DNA from: Pseudoalteromonas sp. N1230-9
Lineage (GTDB): Bacteria; Pseudomonadota; Gammaproteobacteria; Enterobacterales; Alteromonadaceae
Length of the DNA stretch: 64,000 nucleotides
Assembly (NCBI RefSeq): GCF_032716425.1
Contig: NZ_CP090419.1
Coordinates: 68,501-132,500 of the forward strand
Reading direction: 5' to 3'
Part shown: positions 33,433-42,865 of the stretch, one piece after another
How positions within the stretch are numbered: position 1 is the first letter of the stretch
Layout: the number at the start of each line of letters is the position of its first letter
Position numbers and translations under genes: made by a program
The notes under the pieces: generated by a model
What the model was told of the DNA's origin: nothing
Seen by the model: the letters and a program-made list of their open reading frames with translations, nothing else
Databases searched by the model: none

Positions 33433-34143
33433 TTAGCTTTTAACTAAGTAACGAAGGGCTAGAATGTTACTGATTTCGATATCTGCTAGGCCTTTATATT
33501 GGTATTGAGCTTCTTGGTTATTCAGCCAAACGCTTTGGCAGCCTGCGTTATTAGCCCCTTGTACATCCGTGTCTAGGCTATCACCAATATGCAAAATCTC
33601 ATTATGAGGGACGTTTAGCTTGGCAGCTGCACTATCAAATAAGGCGCTGTGTGGTTTTGCTTTACCGTGCGGGCCTGCTTGTAAAACAAGCTCAAAAACA
33701 CCGTTGAGATTAAATTTTTCTACCTCAACATTCCCATTGGTGATGGCAATTAAACGGTACTGTTTATTAAGGTTAGCAAGTAAATTAAGTACATCATTAG
33801 CAACGGTTACTTGGCTGCGGGCATTGGCAAAAGCTTGATAGGCTTGATGTGCATGCTGCTGAGCAGCTTCTTTATCAAACCCCAAGTCTGTCATGGCATA
33901 CAACAAGGCGGCTTGTCGCCAACGAGTTACATCATCGATTAATGTTGTATCTTGTTTTAAGGCATTATCGCGACACTTTAGCCAATAAGTCGTGCTATCG
34001 GTTGGCCATTGCTCTATTTTAGCGAGGTAATTGGCTTGCGCTTGCAAAGCTGATTTTATGATTGGATGGTTATTGTATAGCGTGTCATCTAAATCAAAAC
34101 TTAACACAGATACTGGCGATAAGGCACGATTAAATCGGATCAT
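33433..34143 (-). CDS. yigB: HAD hydrolase, YigB-type phosphatase
   Basis: HAD-superfamily phosphatase of 236 residues. Motif I is SFDLDDTLYNN, motif II ITNGN, and motifs III/IV are GKAKPHSALF and HIGDSLDTDVQGANNAG. E. coli YigB dephosphorylates the riboflavin intermediate 5-amino-6-(5-phosphoribitylamino)uracil, and also FMN. The position immediately after xerC (12-base gap) is the same as in E. coli, which supports the name. Confidence 0.92.
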   Translation of the reverse strand: MIRFNRALSPVSVLSFDLDDTLYNNHPIIKSALQAQANYLAKIEQWPTDSTTYWLKCRDNALKQDTTLIDDVTRWRQAALLYAMTDLGFDKEAAQQHAHQAYQAFANARSQVTVANDVLNLLANLNKQYRLIAITNGNVEVEKFNLNGVFELVLQAGPHGKAKPHSALFDSAAAKLNVPHNEILHIGDSLDTDVQGANNAGCQSVWLNNQEAQYQYKGLADIEISNILALRYLVKS

Positions 34144-34155
34144 AATTACAACGGG

Positions 34156-35109
34156 TTACTCTTGTGTTGAGCGCTTTTTAGCGCGTGGATGGGTGTTGTC
34201 ATAGACTTTGGCTAAATGCTGAAAATCAAGGTGTGTATAAACTTGTGTTGCCGATAAACTGCTGTGCCCTAATAACTCTTGCACAGCACGTAAATCACCG
34301 GATGATTCTAGAATATGTGAGGCAAATGAGTGGCGTAACTTATGCGGATGTACTTGCGAGCTTATGCCTTGTTTAATGCCCCATTCTTGCATGCGCAGGC
34401 GCACTTGGCGTACTGAAATACGCTTTTTTTGGCTACTAACAAAGACTGCGCTTTCATCTGGGTATGCAAATTGTGGGCGAATTTTTAGCCATGCCTTTAA
34501 AGCATTGAGGGCTTTATTTCCAACAGGGAGTAAGCGCTCTTTATTACCCTTGCCGCGTACTAACATTTCCCCTTCTGTGGGGTTAATATCTTGTATGTTA
34601 GCGCCAACTAACTCGCTAATGCGCAGGCCAGATGAGTACATTAACTCCATCATTGCTTTGTCGCGAATAGCCAATGGTTCATCATCAGGGAGTTCTAAGA
34701 GCTTTGCCATTTGATCAACGTCTAAATTTTTGGGCAATGGCTTAGAAAATTTAGGTCCTTTAATGGCTTCGGCAGGGTTGTGGTAATGTGTTTGGTTTGC
34801 AATGTTTTTGGCTTTTAAAAATTTATACAAGCTACGAATACAGCTCAGTTTTAAACTAATCGTGCGGCCACTTAATTGTTTACTTCGCAATTGCATACTG
34901 TAACGACGAATATGCTCACCTTGTACATCAAACCAGCTTTCACAAAGCTTATTAAAGTACAAAGCAGCAAAGCCTAGTTGGCTGGTGTATTGGCTTATGG
35001 TGTGCGCTGAATATTGTTTTTCATAGCGCAAGTAGTCTGCAAAAAGTTGGATAGGCGTGCGCCAAGCATCGCTTAACTCGTCTGTATTTGGCGCAATTTC
35101 CTCACTCAT
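34156..35109 (-). CDS. xerC: Tyrosine recombinase XerC
   Basis: Site-specific recombinase of 317 residues that with XerD resolves chromosome dimers at dif during division. The N-terminal SAM-like domain (about 15-105) is followed by the catalytic domain with Arg in SSGLRISELVG, HKLRHSFASH, the second His in ELLGHSSLSATQ and the nucleophile Tyr in VYTHLDF. It overlaps the DUF484 gene by 4 bases and precedes yigB, the conserved dapF-DUF484-xerC-yigB order. Confidence 0.96.
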   Translation of the reverse strand: MSEEIAPNTDELSDAWRTPIQLFADYLRYEKQYSAHTISQYTSQLGFAALYFNKLCESWFDVQGEHIRRYSMQLRSKQLSGRTISLKLSCIRSLYKFLKAKNIANQTHYHNPAEAIKGPKFSKPLPKNLDVDQMAKLLELPDDEPLAIRDKAMMELMYSSGLRISELVGANIQDINPTEGEMLVRGKGNKERLLPVGNKALNALKAWLKIRPQFAYPDESAVFVSSQKKRISVRQVRLRMQEWGIKQGISSQVHPHKLRHSFASHILESSGDLRAVQELLGHSSLSATQVYTHLDFQHLAKVYDNTHPRAKKRSTQE

Positions 35110-35717
35110 GCAAGTTCCAGTAAGCGTAGCTGTAATGAGCGCACAAAATCGAGTACGAAGAAACTATCTTTAGCAGGTTCAAAATGATTCACATCATCGC
35201 TGCCAAACGCCAAAATGGCCACTGGATGTTTAGTGTTACCAATTAAATATAATGCGGTAGATTGCGTTGAATCAGAAAACAGTAAGTCGCGCTCTTGTTG
35301 ATTTACACGACCTAAATAAGTGCCTGTATCTTGTAAGCGATGCGCGATTAAATCATCAAACTTTTTATCATACTTAACAAGGTGGCACTCATTTATTGAG
35401 GGGTTGGTACAAATTATATTGCGCAGGTTACTTGCCAGTGTTGTAAAGTCGTAATTGGTCCAAAGCTGACGATGGCATTCACTAAATAAGCGATAAATGA
35501 GCTCATTTTCTTTTGCTTGCTCAATTAACGTCGTAATTTTGTTTTTCAGCAAGGTGTTGTGCTCTCGCAGTTGGCGTTGCTGGATATGTACTAACGACGT
35601 TGCCGCCTCTGTTTGTTGATGCAGTTCAAGCCCTGCAAGCACATCAGGGTTATTAACTAGAAAATCAGGGTGTGCCTTTAAGTATTCTGCAATTTGTTGT
35701 TCTGTTTGTTTGCTCAT
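35106..35717 (-). CDS. yigA: DUF484 family protein (YigA)
   Basis: Cytoplasmic protein of 203 residues. The N-terminal [24 protein letters not shown] (in part) is the DUF484 hallmark, followed by a coiled coil ([22 protein letters not shown]) and a GAF-like C-terminal domain ending in [13 protein letters not shown]. The function is unknown. Its fixed place between dapF and xerC (4-base overlaps on both sides) shows strong translational coupling and suggests a link to recombination or cell-wall metabolism, which is only inference. Confidence 0.92.
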   Translation of the reverse strand: MSKQTEQQIAEYLKAHPDFLVNNPDVLAGLELHQQTEAATSLVHIQQRQLREHNTLLKNKITTLIEQAKENELIYRLFSECHRQLWTNYDFTTLASNLRNIICTNPSINECHLVKYDKKFDDLIAHRLQDTGTYLGRVNQQERDLLFSDSTQSTALYLIGNTKHPVAILAFGSDDVNHFEPAKDSFFVLDFVRSLQLRLLELA

Positions 35718-36544
35718 AGTGCTACTTGCCCATCAAAAACATGCTCCGCAGGACCGGTCATTCTTACGGGGTGGCCTTCACCTTGCCAGCGAATTTGCAG
35801 GCTACCGCCTGGTAAATCGACCTGTACTGTGTTTGCTAGCTTGCTTTGGGCTTGACCGATCACTACTGCTGCACATGCACCTGTTCCACAAGCAAGGGTT
35901 TCACTAACACCGCGTTCCCACACCCTTAGTTTAATATGATCTTGCGAAATTACCTGCATAAAGCCCACATTGGCTCGTTGTGGAAAACGTTCATGGTTTT
36001 CAAGCAGTGGCCCTAAAGTGTCAACATCAGCTGTTTGAATATCATCGACTTCTAATACGCAGTGTGGGTTACCCATTGAGACTGCACCGCTAAAGATGGT
36101 GTGTTCTTCAGTGCGAAGAATATAAGTGAGCTCTCGTTTACTGGCTTTAAGTGGAATTTTACTTGGTTCAAAAGTCGGGTGGCCCATATTGACCGTTACT
36201 TGGCCGTCTTTCTCAATATATAAAGTCAAATTTCCCGATTTGGTTGATACGGTGATTTTGTGCTTGTTTGTTAAGCCTTTCATACGCACAAACCGAGCAA
36301 AGCAGCGGGCACCATTACCACATTGCTCGACTTCATTACCATCAGCATTAAAAATACGGTAGTGAAAATCTAGGTCCGGAGAATAGGGTGCCTCTACCAT
36401 GAGTAATTGGTCAAAACCTATGCCGAAGTGGCGATCTGCCAGCTTTTTAATTTGATCTCGCGATAAGAAAACATTTTGAGTAATGTTATCAATAACAACA
36501 AAGTCATTACCTAGGCCGTGCATTTTTGAGAAATTAACTAACAT
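35714..36544 (-). CDS. dapF: Diaminopimelate epimerase
   Basis: Converts LL- to meso-diaminopimelate for lysine and peptidoglycan synthesis. The 276-residue protein carries [16 protein letters not shown], the first catalytic cysteine in [13 protein letters not shown] and the second in [14 protein letters not shown]. No cofactor is needed. It lies 64 bases downstream of lysA on the same strand, so consecutive steps of the lysine pathway (dapF then lysA) are cotranscribed. Confidence 0.97.
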   Translation of the reverse strand: MLVNFSKMHGLGNDFVVIDNITQNVFLSRDQIKKLADRHFGIGFDQLLMVEAPYSPDLDFHYRIFNADGNEVEQCGNGARCFARFVRMKGLTNKHKITVSTKSGNLTLYIEKDGQVTVNMGHPTFEPSKIPLKASKRELTYILRTEEHTIFSGAVSMGNPHCVLEVDDIQTADVDTLGPLLENHERFPQRANVGFMQVISQDHIKLRVWERGVSETLACGTGACAAVVIGQAQSKLANTVQVDLPGGSLQIRWQGEGHPVRMTGPAEHVFDGQVAL

Positions 36545-36608
36545 AACGCTCTAATTCGGGTTTGCTCTGAGCTAATCATGCCACAGAGCAGGGCGGTTAT
36601 AAAAACGT

Positions 36609-37862
36609 TTATGGTAAAATTTTCTCACCTTGCCAAAGGCTTTCAAGAGTTTCACGTTGACGGATTAAATAACTTTGTTCTCCATCAACCATTATCTCTG
36701 CAACACGAGGACGTGAGTTATAGTTTGAACTCATCGTAAAGCCATAAGCCCCCGCACTGCGCTGTGCGAGTAAATCGCCTGCTTGAAGAGCAAGTTGACG
36801 ATCCTTACCTAAAAAATCACCGGTTTCACACACAGGACCCACAATATCGTAGTTGTGGCTTTTAGTATCGTCTGCGCGTGGGATAACAGGAACAATACTT
36901 TGCCACGCTTGGTAAAGTGATGGGCGAAGCATATCGTTCATGCCAGCATCAACAATGGCAAAGTATTTGTCTTGATTTTGTTTAATAAACTCAACCTTGG
37001 TGACTAATATACCCGCGTTGGCTGCAATGGCACGGCCTGGCTCGAAAATAAGCTCTAGATCTTGATAATCAGCTAATCGGGCCGTGATTTTGTCAACATA
37101 CTCGCTTGGGTGAGGTGGGGTTTCGCCGTTATAAGGCACGCCAAGGCCACCGCCAATATCAAGGTGAGTTAGTTTGATGCCAACGGCTTTTAGTTGTTCA
37201 ATTAAAGTAAGCACTTTTTCAAGCGCTGCTAAGAAGGGTTTTATTTCTGTTAACTGTGAACCTATGTGGCAATCAACACCTGTTATTTTTAAGCTTGGTA
37301 AAGATGCAGCATGCTGATAAACAGCAACAGCGGTTTGAATATCAATACCAAATTTATTCTCTTTTAAACCGGTAGAGATATACGGATGGGTTTTTGCATC
37401 GATATCAGGGTTTACACGAATCGAAATGGGGGCAATGCGATTTAGTGAAGTGGCGACCTCTGAGATACGCTCAAGTTCCGCCACTGATTCAACATTAAAG
37501 CACTTGATCCCCAATTCAAGTGCATAGGCGATTTCATCAGCTGTTTTGGCAACCCCTGAAAAGACCACTTTAGATGCATCACCACCGGCTTGAATTACAC
37601 GAGCAAGTTCCCCTTTTGAAACAATATCGAAACCAGAACCAAGGCGCGCTAAGATGTTGAGTACAGCAATATTTGAATTCGCTTTTACGGCATAGCACAC
37701 CAAGCTTTTATGTGATTTTGCGGCTTCGGCAAAGGCCAAGTAATGACGTTCAAAGGTTTTTCGTGAGTAGATATAACAAGGCGTACCATATTGTTCGGCA
37801 AGCTCTTTGACAGCGATGTCTTCAGCGAACAGCTGATTATCTTTGTAATTAAAAAAGTCCAT
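36609..37862 (-). CDS. lysA: Diaminopimelate decarboxylase
   Basis: PLP enzyme of 417 residues that makes lysine from meso-diaminopimelate. The PLP lysine lies in CYAVKANSN, and further motifs are DCHIGSQL, LDIGGGLGVPY, EPGRAIAANAG and VGPVCETGDFL. The protein is full length for the family. The start ATG lies 3 bases after the stop codon of the small lipoprotein gene lptM, so they form an lptM-lysA-dapF operon as in enteric bacteria. Confidence 0.96.
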   Translation of the reverse strand: MDFFNYKDNQLFAEDIAVKELAEQYGTPCYIYSRKTFERHYLAFAEAAKSHKSLVCYAVKANSNIAVLNILARLGSGFDIVSKGELARVIQAGGDASKVVFSGVAKTADEIAYALELGIKCFNVESVAELERISEVATSLNRIAPISIRVNPDIDAKTHPYISTGLKENKFGIDIQTAVAVYQHAASLPSLKITGVDCHIGSQLTEIKPFLAALEKVLTLIEQLKAVGIKLTHLDIGGGLGVPYNGETPPHPSEYVDKITARLADYQDLELIFEPGRAIAANAGILVTKVEFIKQNQDKYFAIVDAGMNDMLRPSLYQAWQSIVPVIPRADDTKSHNYDIVGPVCETGDFLGKDRQLALQAGDLLAQRSAGAYGFTMSSNYNSRPRVAEIMVDGEQSYLIRQRETLESLWQGEKILP

Positions 37863-37865
37863 CTA

Positions 37866-38039
37866 TTAGTCCTGTTTTTGTTCTGGTTGTTCGGATGGAG
37901 TAGCCTCAGGCTGAGATTCTGTTGACTGCGGCGTATCATCTGGTAGGTAAAGAGCACCACTTTGTCCACAGCCGACTAAGGTGAGCACAAGGGCAAAGGG
38001 TAAAATGATCTTTAATTTTTGGCTATGAGTCTCTTTCAT
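37866..38039 (-). CDS. lptM: LPS translocon maturation lipoprotein LptM (YifL)
   Basis: Short lipoprotein of 57 residues. It has a signal segment (IILPFALVLTLVGC) with lipobox LVGC (Cys24) and the mature N-terminus CGQSGALYLP, the invariant motif of LptM/YifL. A low-complexity tail rich in Gln, Glu, Pro and Ser follows. LptM binds the LptDE complex and aids correct disulfide formation of LptD. It lies directly ahead of lysA, its conserved location, and divergent from cyaY. Confidence 0.93.
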   Translation of the reverse strand: MKETHSQKLKIILPFALVLTLVGCGQSGALYLPDDTPQSTESQPEATPSEQPEQKQD

Positions 38040-38188
38040 TAGATTAATACGGTTGCTGGCTTTATAATCGCAGAGTAACAGAATATTTAAAAAATGCAGC
38101 TATTCGCGGATGAATTTATTCCTGTTACACTTGATGTACATAATCTGCCCCCAGATCTAGGCTTATAAGCCAGTTAAAGGACATAAAA

Positions 38189-38512
38189 ATGACTGATCAT
38201 GAATACCACACATTAGCCGATGCATTAATGCTAACGATTGAAGAGCAAATCGATGATTGTGATGCTGATTTAGACTACGAGTCTGCATCAGGTATTTTAG
38301 AAATTATCTTTGCAGATCGCAGTAAAATTGTGATCAATAAACAAGCACCACTGCATCAGGTGTGGGTTGCGACTAAATTTAATGGTCATCACTTTGAATT
38401 ACGTGACGATAAGTGGATTGATAACCGTTCAGGTGCTGAATTTTGGCAATTTATGTGTGATGCTGCGACTCGTCAAGCAGGACAGCCTATTGAGTGGCGC
38501 TCTGAACTATGA
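38189..38512 (+). CDS. cyaY: Frataxin homologue CyaY
   Basis: Iron-binding protein of 107 residues that regulates iron-sulfur cluster assembly by IscS. The acidic N-terminal helix ([18 protein letters not shown]) supplies the iron ligands, followed by the beta-sheet segments [18 protein letters not shown] and [14 protein letters not shown]. It is divergent from lptM-lysA, as in E. coli, and overlaps the downstream esterase start by 4 bases (ATGA). Confidence 0.95.
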   Translation: MTDHEYHTLADALMLTIEEQIDDCDADLDYESASGILEIIFADRSKIVINKQAPLHQVWVATKFNGHHFELRDDKWIDNRSGAEFWQFMCDAATRQAGQPIEWRSEL

Positions 38513-39165
38513 GTTTAGCGTTCGTAGAGTACCCTGCTCAAGGGGAGCATAAAGCAAGTGTTATTTGGCTGCATGGTCTGGGCGACTCAGGTGATGGGTT
38601 TGCCCCTGTTGCTCCTCAGTTAGCTTTACCAAAAGAGCTGGGAATACGCTTTGTATTTCCACATGCGCCTGTGCAACCGGTCACCATTAATGGTGGAATG
38701 GCAATGCGCTCTTGGTACGACATAAAGTCGATGGATTTAGATAAGCGTGCTGACGAGCAAGGTGTCAGAGACTCAGCAGCAAAAGTCGCCGAGCTTATTG
38801 AAGTAGAAATAGCGAAAGGTATTCCTGCCAATAAGATTGTCCTTGCTGGGTTTTCACAAGGCGGTGTTGTATCACTGCATTTAGCACCTCGCTTAGATCA
38901 AAAGCTAGCGGGGGTGATGGCGCTATCAACTTATATGTGCGTACCTGATAAGCTTGCTGACGAAGCGAAACAAAGAAATTTAAATATATTTATGGCGCAT
39001 GGTCGTCTTGATGATGTAGTACCGCATAGTGCGGGTAGGCAAGCGTTTGACGTATTGTGTGCGAATAACATGGAAGTAAGCTGGCAAGACTACCCGATGG
39101 CGCATCAGGTGTGTGGTGAAGAACTGATGGCAATCAGAGAGTGGTTAATTGCTCGCTTGAGCTAA
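38509..39165 (+). CDS. Carboxylesterase (alpha/beta hydrolase)
   Basis: Cytoplasmic esterase of 218 residues in the phospholipase/carboxylesterase (EstB, acyl-protein thioesterase-like) family. Oxyanion motif [12 protein letters not shown], nucleophile in GFSQGGVVS, Asp in [10 protein letters not shown] and His in [11 protein letters not shown] complete the triad. Relatives hydrolyse short-chain esters or lysophospholipids. It is translationally coupled to cyaY through a 4-base overlap and followed by the DUF2914 gene after 22 bases. Confidence 0.94.
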   Translation: MSLAFVEYPAQGEHKASVIWLHGLGDSGDGFAPVAPQLALPKELGIRFVFPHAPVQPVTINGGMAMRSWYDIKSMDLDKRADEQGVRDSAAKVAELIEVEIAKGIPANKIVLAGFSQGGVVSLHLAPRLDQKLAGVMALSTYMCVPDKLADEAKQRNLNIFMAHGRLDDVVPHSAGRQAFDVLCANNMEVSWQDYPMAHQVCGEELMAIREWLIARLS

Positions 39166-39187
39166 CATAGCTTGTAAAGAGGCCAAT

Positions 39188-40078
39188 ATGACAAAAAAAC
39201 TGGTAATAACAGCAAATATGGGAAGTGCCGAATCAGTCAGTGCTGCACCTTCTTCAGTAACATATCAATGGCATTGGCGGCGCATAGTTTTAGTTGGTAG
39301 TGTGTTGTTAATCGCACTTGCTATTGTGGCGTATAGCTTTTTAGGCGCGGTAAATGCAGAGCAATCAGAACAGCAAACTCAGCAAGAAGCATCATTGGCC
39401 ACTGAAACAGATTTAAGTCGCGAACTTGACGAGCTGCCGCGCTTGGAGCATAACGCGGAGCAGGCCAAAGCCCCTGCAACAATAAGTTTGCAAGATGAAC
39501 CTAGCTCGTTAATTAATACTCAAGCGCAAACTGATTTGCAGCAACAAAGCGACTCACCGCAAGTGACAGCACAAGCTGTTGAGGTAGAGTCAGATCAAAA
39601 CGACGACGTGTTAGCAAGCGTTGATGAAACGCCACCTGAATTTAGTGAGCCAAAAGACGAAGCACAGCCTGAAGTTGTTCAAAACAAACAGCAGTTTGCT
39701 CAAACAGCCCATATCGCGAGTGTGGCAATTGGCGCTAAGATAGATACGGATAAAGTGAGTCGAGCGGTATTAACGACAGATGTTGTTGATCGAGAACCAG
39801 TCAATGTTCTAAAAAGCGATGTAAAATTGCTTGATATTAGCCAAAGCCTTAGCTTTTTCAGTGAGCTTAAGAATATGCAGGGGCAAGCTGTACGTCATGT
39901 ATGGTATTACCAAAATCAGCAACTGGCTTCGATAGAGTTAGCGATAAGCAGTCCGCGTTTTCGCACTTACTCGACTAAAAATATTATGCCTGAGCAAGTA
40001 GGTGATTGGCGTGTTGAGGTTATTGATACCGACGGCAACTTGCTTGCACAAAAAGAATTTAGAATTTTAGCTGACTAG
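39188..40078 (+). CDS. DUF2914 domain membrane-anchored protein
   Basis: Single-span protein of 296 residues. A short cytoplasmic N-terminus is followed by a membrane segment (about 35-57, IVLVGSVLLIALAIVAYSFLG) and a long Glu/Gln-rich low-complexity linker (about 60-180). The C-terminal DUF2914 domain (about 225-296) includes HVWYYQNQQLASIELAI, RTYSTKNI and GDWRVEVIDTDGNLLAQKEF. The family function is unknown, but the domain resembles a small beta-sandwich outside the membrane. It precedes hemC by 29 bases. Confidence 0.87.
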   Translation: MTKKLVITANMGSAESVSAAPSSVTYQWHWRRIVLVGSVLLIALAIVAYSFLGAVNAEQSEQQTQQEASLATETDLSRELDELPRLEHNAEQAKAPATISLQDEPSSLINTQAQTDLQQQSDSPQVTAQAVEVESDQNDDVLASVDETPPEFSEPKDEAQPEVVQNKQQFAQTAHIASVAIGAKIDTDKVSRAVLTTDVVDREPVNVLKSDVKLLDISQSLSFFSELKNMQGQAVRHVWYYQNQQLASIELAISSPRFRTYSTKNIMPEQVGDWRVEVIDTDGNLLAQKEFRILAD

Positions 40079-40107
40079 CGTCAGCTTAGTAAATAATTGG
40101 ATTTTTC

Positions 40108-41046
40108 ATGACTCAGACAACAAAATACGTTCGAATTGCGACACGTAAAAGCGCACTCGCTTTATGGCAAGCTGAATTTGTAAAAGCTCAGCTTGAGCAC
40201 TTTCATGATGATGTCACCGTTGAACTTGTTCCCATGTCAACGCAGGGCGATATCATTCTTGATACACCTCTTGCCAAGATTGGTGGTAAAGGTTTATTTG
40301 TTAAAGAGCTTGAGCAAGCTATGTTAGATGGGCGAGCGGATATTGCTGTTCACTCAATGAAAGATGTGCCGGTTGAGTTTCCGGATGGTTTAGAACTTAA
40401 TACTATTTGTGAGCGCGAAGATCCACGTGATGCGTTTGTATCAAATAACTACAAAAGCTTAGATGAGTTGCCACAAGGCGCGATTGTGGGCACATCAAGT
40501 CTTCGACGTCAGTGTCAAATTCGCGAAGCCCGCCCAGACCTTGTTATTCATGATTTACGCGGTAACGTTAATACGCGTTTGGCAAAACTTGATAACGGCC
40601 AATATGATGCAATTATTCTCGCTGCTGCGGGTCTAATTCGACTTGAAATGCAGGAGCGCATCGCCGCATTTATTGAGCCAGAAGTATCTCTGCCAGCAAA
40701 CGGCCAAGGCGCAGTAGGCATAGAGTGTCGTATTGACGATGACGTGACTAAAGCCCTGTTAGCACCTCTTGAGCATAGTGAAACACGCATTCGTGTAAAT
40801 GCCGAACGTGCGATGAATCGACGTTTAGAAGGTGGTTGTCAGGTACCTATTGGGGCATTTGCACTCGTTGATGGTGAACAGGTCCATTTACGTGGTTTAG
40901 TTGGCGCGGTTGATGGTAGTCAAATGCTCCGTGATGAAGTAACTGGCCCTGCCGCTGATGCAGAGAAACTAGGCATTGAACTTGCCGAAAAGTTACTTGC
41001 TCAAGGCGCTGATAAAATCTTAGCTGACGTATACAGAGACGCGTAA
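40108..41046 (+). CDS. hemC: Porphobilinogen deaminase
   Basis: Joins four porphobilinogen units into hydroxymethylbilane in haem synthesis. The 312-residue protein has [16 protein letters not shown], the ALA-binding region [31 protein letters not shown] and the dipyrromethane cofactor cysteine in EGGCQVPIG. It is followed by hemD after a single base, so the genes are tightly coupled. Confidence 0.97.
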   Translation: MTQTTKYVRIATRKSALALWQAEFVKAQLEHFHDDVTVELVPMSTQGDIILDTPLAKIGGKGLFVKELEQAMLDGRADIAVHSMKDVPVEFPDGLELNTICEREDPRDAFVSNNYKSLDELPQGAIVGTSSLRRQCQIREARPDLVIHDLRGNVNTRLAKLDNGQYDAIILAAAGLIRLEMQERIAAFIEPEVSLPANGQGAVGIECRIDDDVTKALLAPLEHSETRIRVNAERAMNRRLEGGCQVPIGAFALVDGEQVHLRGLVGAVDGSQMLRDEVTGPAADAEKLGIELAEKLLAQGADKILADVYRDA

Positions 41047-41047
41047 T

Positions 41048-42865
41048 ATGCATATTTTGATAACTCGTCCAGAAGGTAAAGGCACTGAGCTTGCTCTTCA
41101 GCTTCAGCAGGCGGGTTATCAAACAACCCACTGCCCAGTATTGACCCTTGACTACTTAACGCCGAATAGTGAAGAACTCGCGCCACTGGAAAATGCAGAT
41201 AAAATTATTTTTATATCGCAAGATGCGGTTCATGCATTACTTCACCTCACTCCTGTTATAAATAAAGCTGCTCAGCTATATGCCGTTGGACAACAAACTG
41301 CGGATGCCATTTATGAGGCCTTTGGTCGTCGTGCTGCGGTGCCAAAGCAGCACGATTCTGAAGGGTTGCTTGAGCTAAAAACACTACAAGATGTTGAACT
41401 GAGTAATATTGTTTTAGTGAAAGGCGAAGGTGGGCGCACCACCATAGCTAAAACATTGAAGCAACGTGGTGCATTATTAAATCAACTGGTTGTGTATAAG
41501 CGTAGCGCCATCGAAAGTGAACCTGGTAAGTGGATGGACCACTGGCAAACAATTGATGTTGAAGGTATAGTCATTACAAGTAATGCCGCTGTGGACGCCA
41601 TTTTTAATGGCCAAAATGGGTCACAGTTAGCGTGGTTAATTAAGCGTCAGTTTTATGTTGCAAGTGAACGTATTGCTGATTATTTACAGCAAAAAAATGT
41701 AACAAGAACACATATACATATTGCTGCGGGGGCAAGCGATAATGCGATGTTCGCCTGTATCAATGAGCAAGGTAGCAAAATGAGTGAATCAGATTTAAAA
41801 CAGTCAACTAAACCAGTAGCCGAGTCCACGAAAAAGGCGCAAGCAGGTAAGGCTGCTTCAGGGCAAACGGTTCATCACAAAAAAGGGATTAGTAAAACCG
41901 GTAGCTTAGCTCTACTTATCTCTGTAATAGTTGCTTCTGCAGTTGGTTATGAGTTTTATCAAAAACTTAATAGTGATCAGCAATCTTCACGTGTATTGAC
42001 TGAATTGACAACCGAAAACCAACGCTTACAACAACAACTTGATGCTGTTAAAAGTGCGCAGCAAACATTACAGCATTCACTGTACAACAGTGAGCAAAAA
42101 GTAGCGGCTGCATTGAACGAAAATGTGCAGCAAACTCAACAACAGTTAGACGCTGCATTAAAACGTGCTGAGCAGCAGACCTATACGTTAAACCCACAAG
42201 AAGTAACAAGTTTACAGCGTATGGCTGAGTTTAAGGTTTGGGCAGAGCATGACTATCAGGGGGCGGCTGCTGTGTTAACACGTTTAGACTCTTTGTTAGC
42301 TGAACACCCAGGTACAGGGAACATACGTCAGGCAATTCATCAAGATTTACAAACATTAAATGCTATTGAGCCTGTTGCAGTTGAAGCTATCTATCTAAAA
42401 TTGCATGGTGTTGCGCAGCATATTGATGAACTTGTTTTTAACGCGATTTCTTTACCTGAAGAAGTGAGCCAAGAAGACCCTAGTAAACTGAGTGAAAATG
42501 TTAGTGAGTGGCGTCAAAACCTAGCTAAGTCATGGCAACAATTTAAAGACTTCTTTGTTACCGTGCGTACCCGTGAAGACATGGTTGTTGCGCCATTTTT
42601 AAGTGAGCAAGAACGTCATTTAGTGAAGCAGCGTTTGAGCTTGTATCTAGCTCAAGCACAAGATGCTGTGTTATCGAAACAAAGTAGCGTTTACTTCACT
42701 GCCGTTGATGCTGCGCATGACTTAGTACAGGACTATTTCAAGCAAGATGACACGGTTACTAAAGCTGCTCTGAAGAGTTTGCTTGAGCTTTCAAAAGAGC
42801 AACTTGATTTTAACCCTAATGTATCGCTGAAAAGTACTGAGCAGGTGAAGGAGTGGGCACAATGA
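41048..42865 (+). CDS. hemDX: Fused uroporphyrinogen-III synthase / HemX protein
   Basis: One open frame of 605 residues that combines two normally separate proteins. Residues about 1-240 are HemD, which cyclises hydroxymethylbilane to uroporphyrinogen III (ILITRPEGKGTELA, ITSNAAVDAIF). Residues about 245-605 are HemX: a basic linker, one membrane span (about 283-303, LALLISVIVASAVGYEFY), a coiled coil (about 315-375) and a helical periplasmic domain. Codon 245 is an ATG with a weak AAGGT upstream, so HemX might also be made separately. No stop codon lies between the halves. The hemC-D-X-Y order is conserved. Confidence 0.92.
   Translation: MHILITRPEGKGTELALQLQQAGYQTTHCPVLTLDYLTPNSEELAPLENADKIIFISQDAVHALLHLTPVINKAAQLYAVGQQTADAIYEAFGRRAAVPKQHDSEGLLELKTLQDVELSNIVLVKGEGGRTTIAKTLKQRGALLNQLVVYKRSAIESEPGKWMDHWQTIDVEGIVITSNAAVDAIFNGQNGSQLAWLIKRQFYVASERIADYLQQKNVTRTHIHIAAGASDNAMFACINEQGSKMSESDLKQSTKPVAESTKKAQAGKAASGQTVHHKKGISKTGSLALLISVIVASAVGYEFYQKLNSDQQSSRVLTELTTENQRLQQQLDAVKSAQQTLQHSLYNSEQKVAAALNENVQQTQQQLDAALKRAEQQTYTLNPQEVTSLQRMAEFKVWAEHDYQGAAAVLTRLDSLLAEHPGTGNIRQAIHQDLQTLNAIEPVAVEAIYLKLHGVAQHIDELVFNAISLPEEVSQEDPSKLSENVSEWRQNLAKSWQQFKDFFVTVRTREDMVVAPFLSEQERHLVKQRLSLYLAQAQDAVLSKQSSVYFTAVDAAHDLVQDYFKQDDTVTKAALKSLLELSKEQLDFNPNVSLKSTEQVKEWAQ

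Noticed and set aside
40069..40086. Hairpin AGCTGAC / GTCAGCT at the DUF2914 stop as a terminator before hemC
   Set aside because: No T-run follows and the stem is short; at most it modulates read-through.
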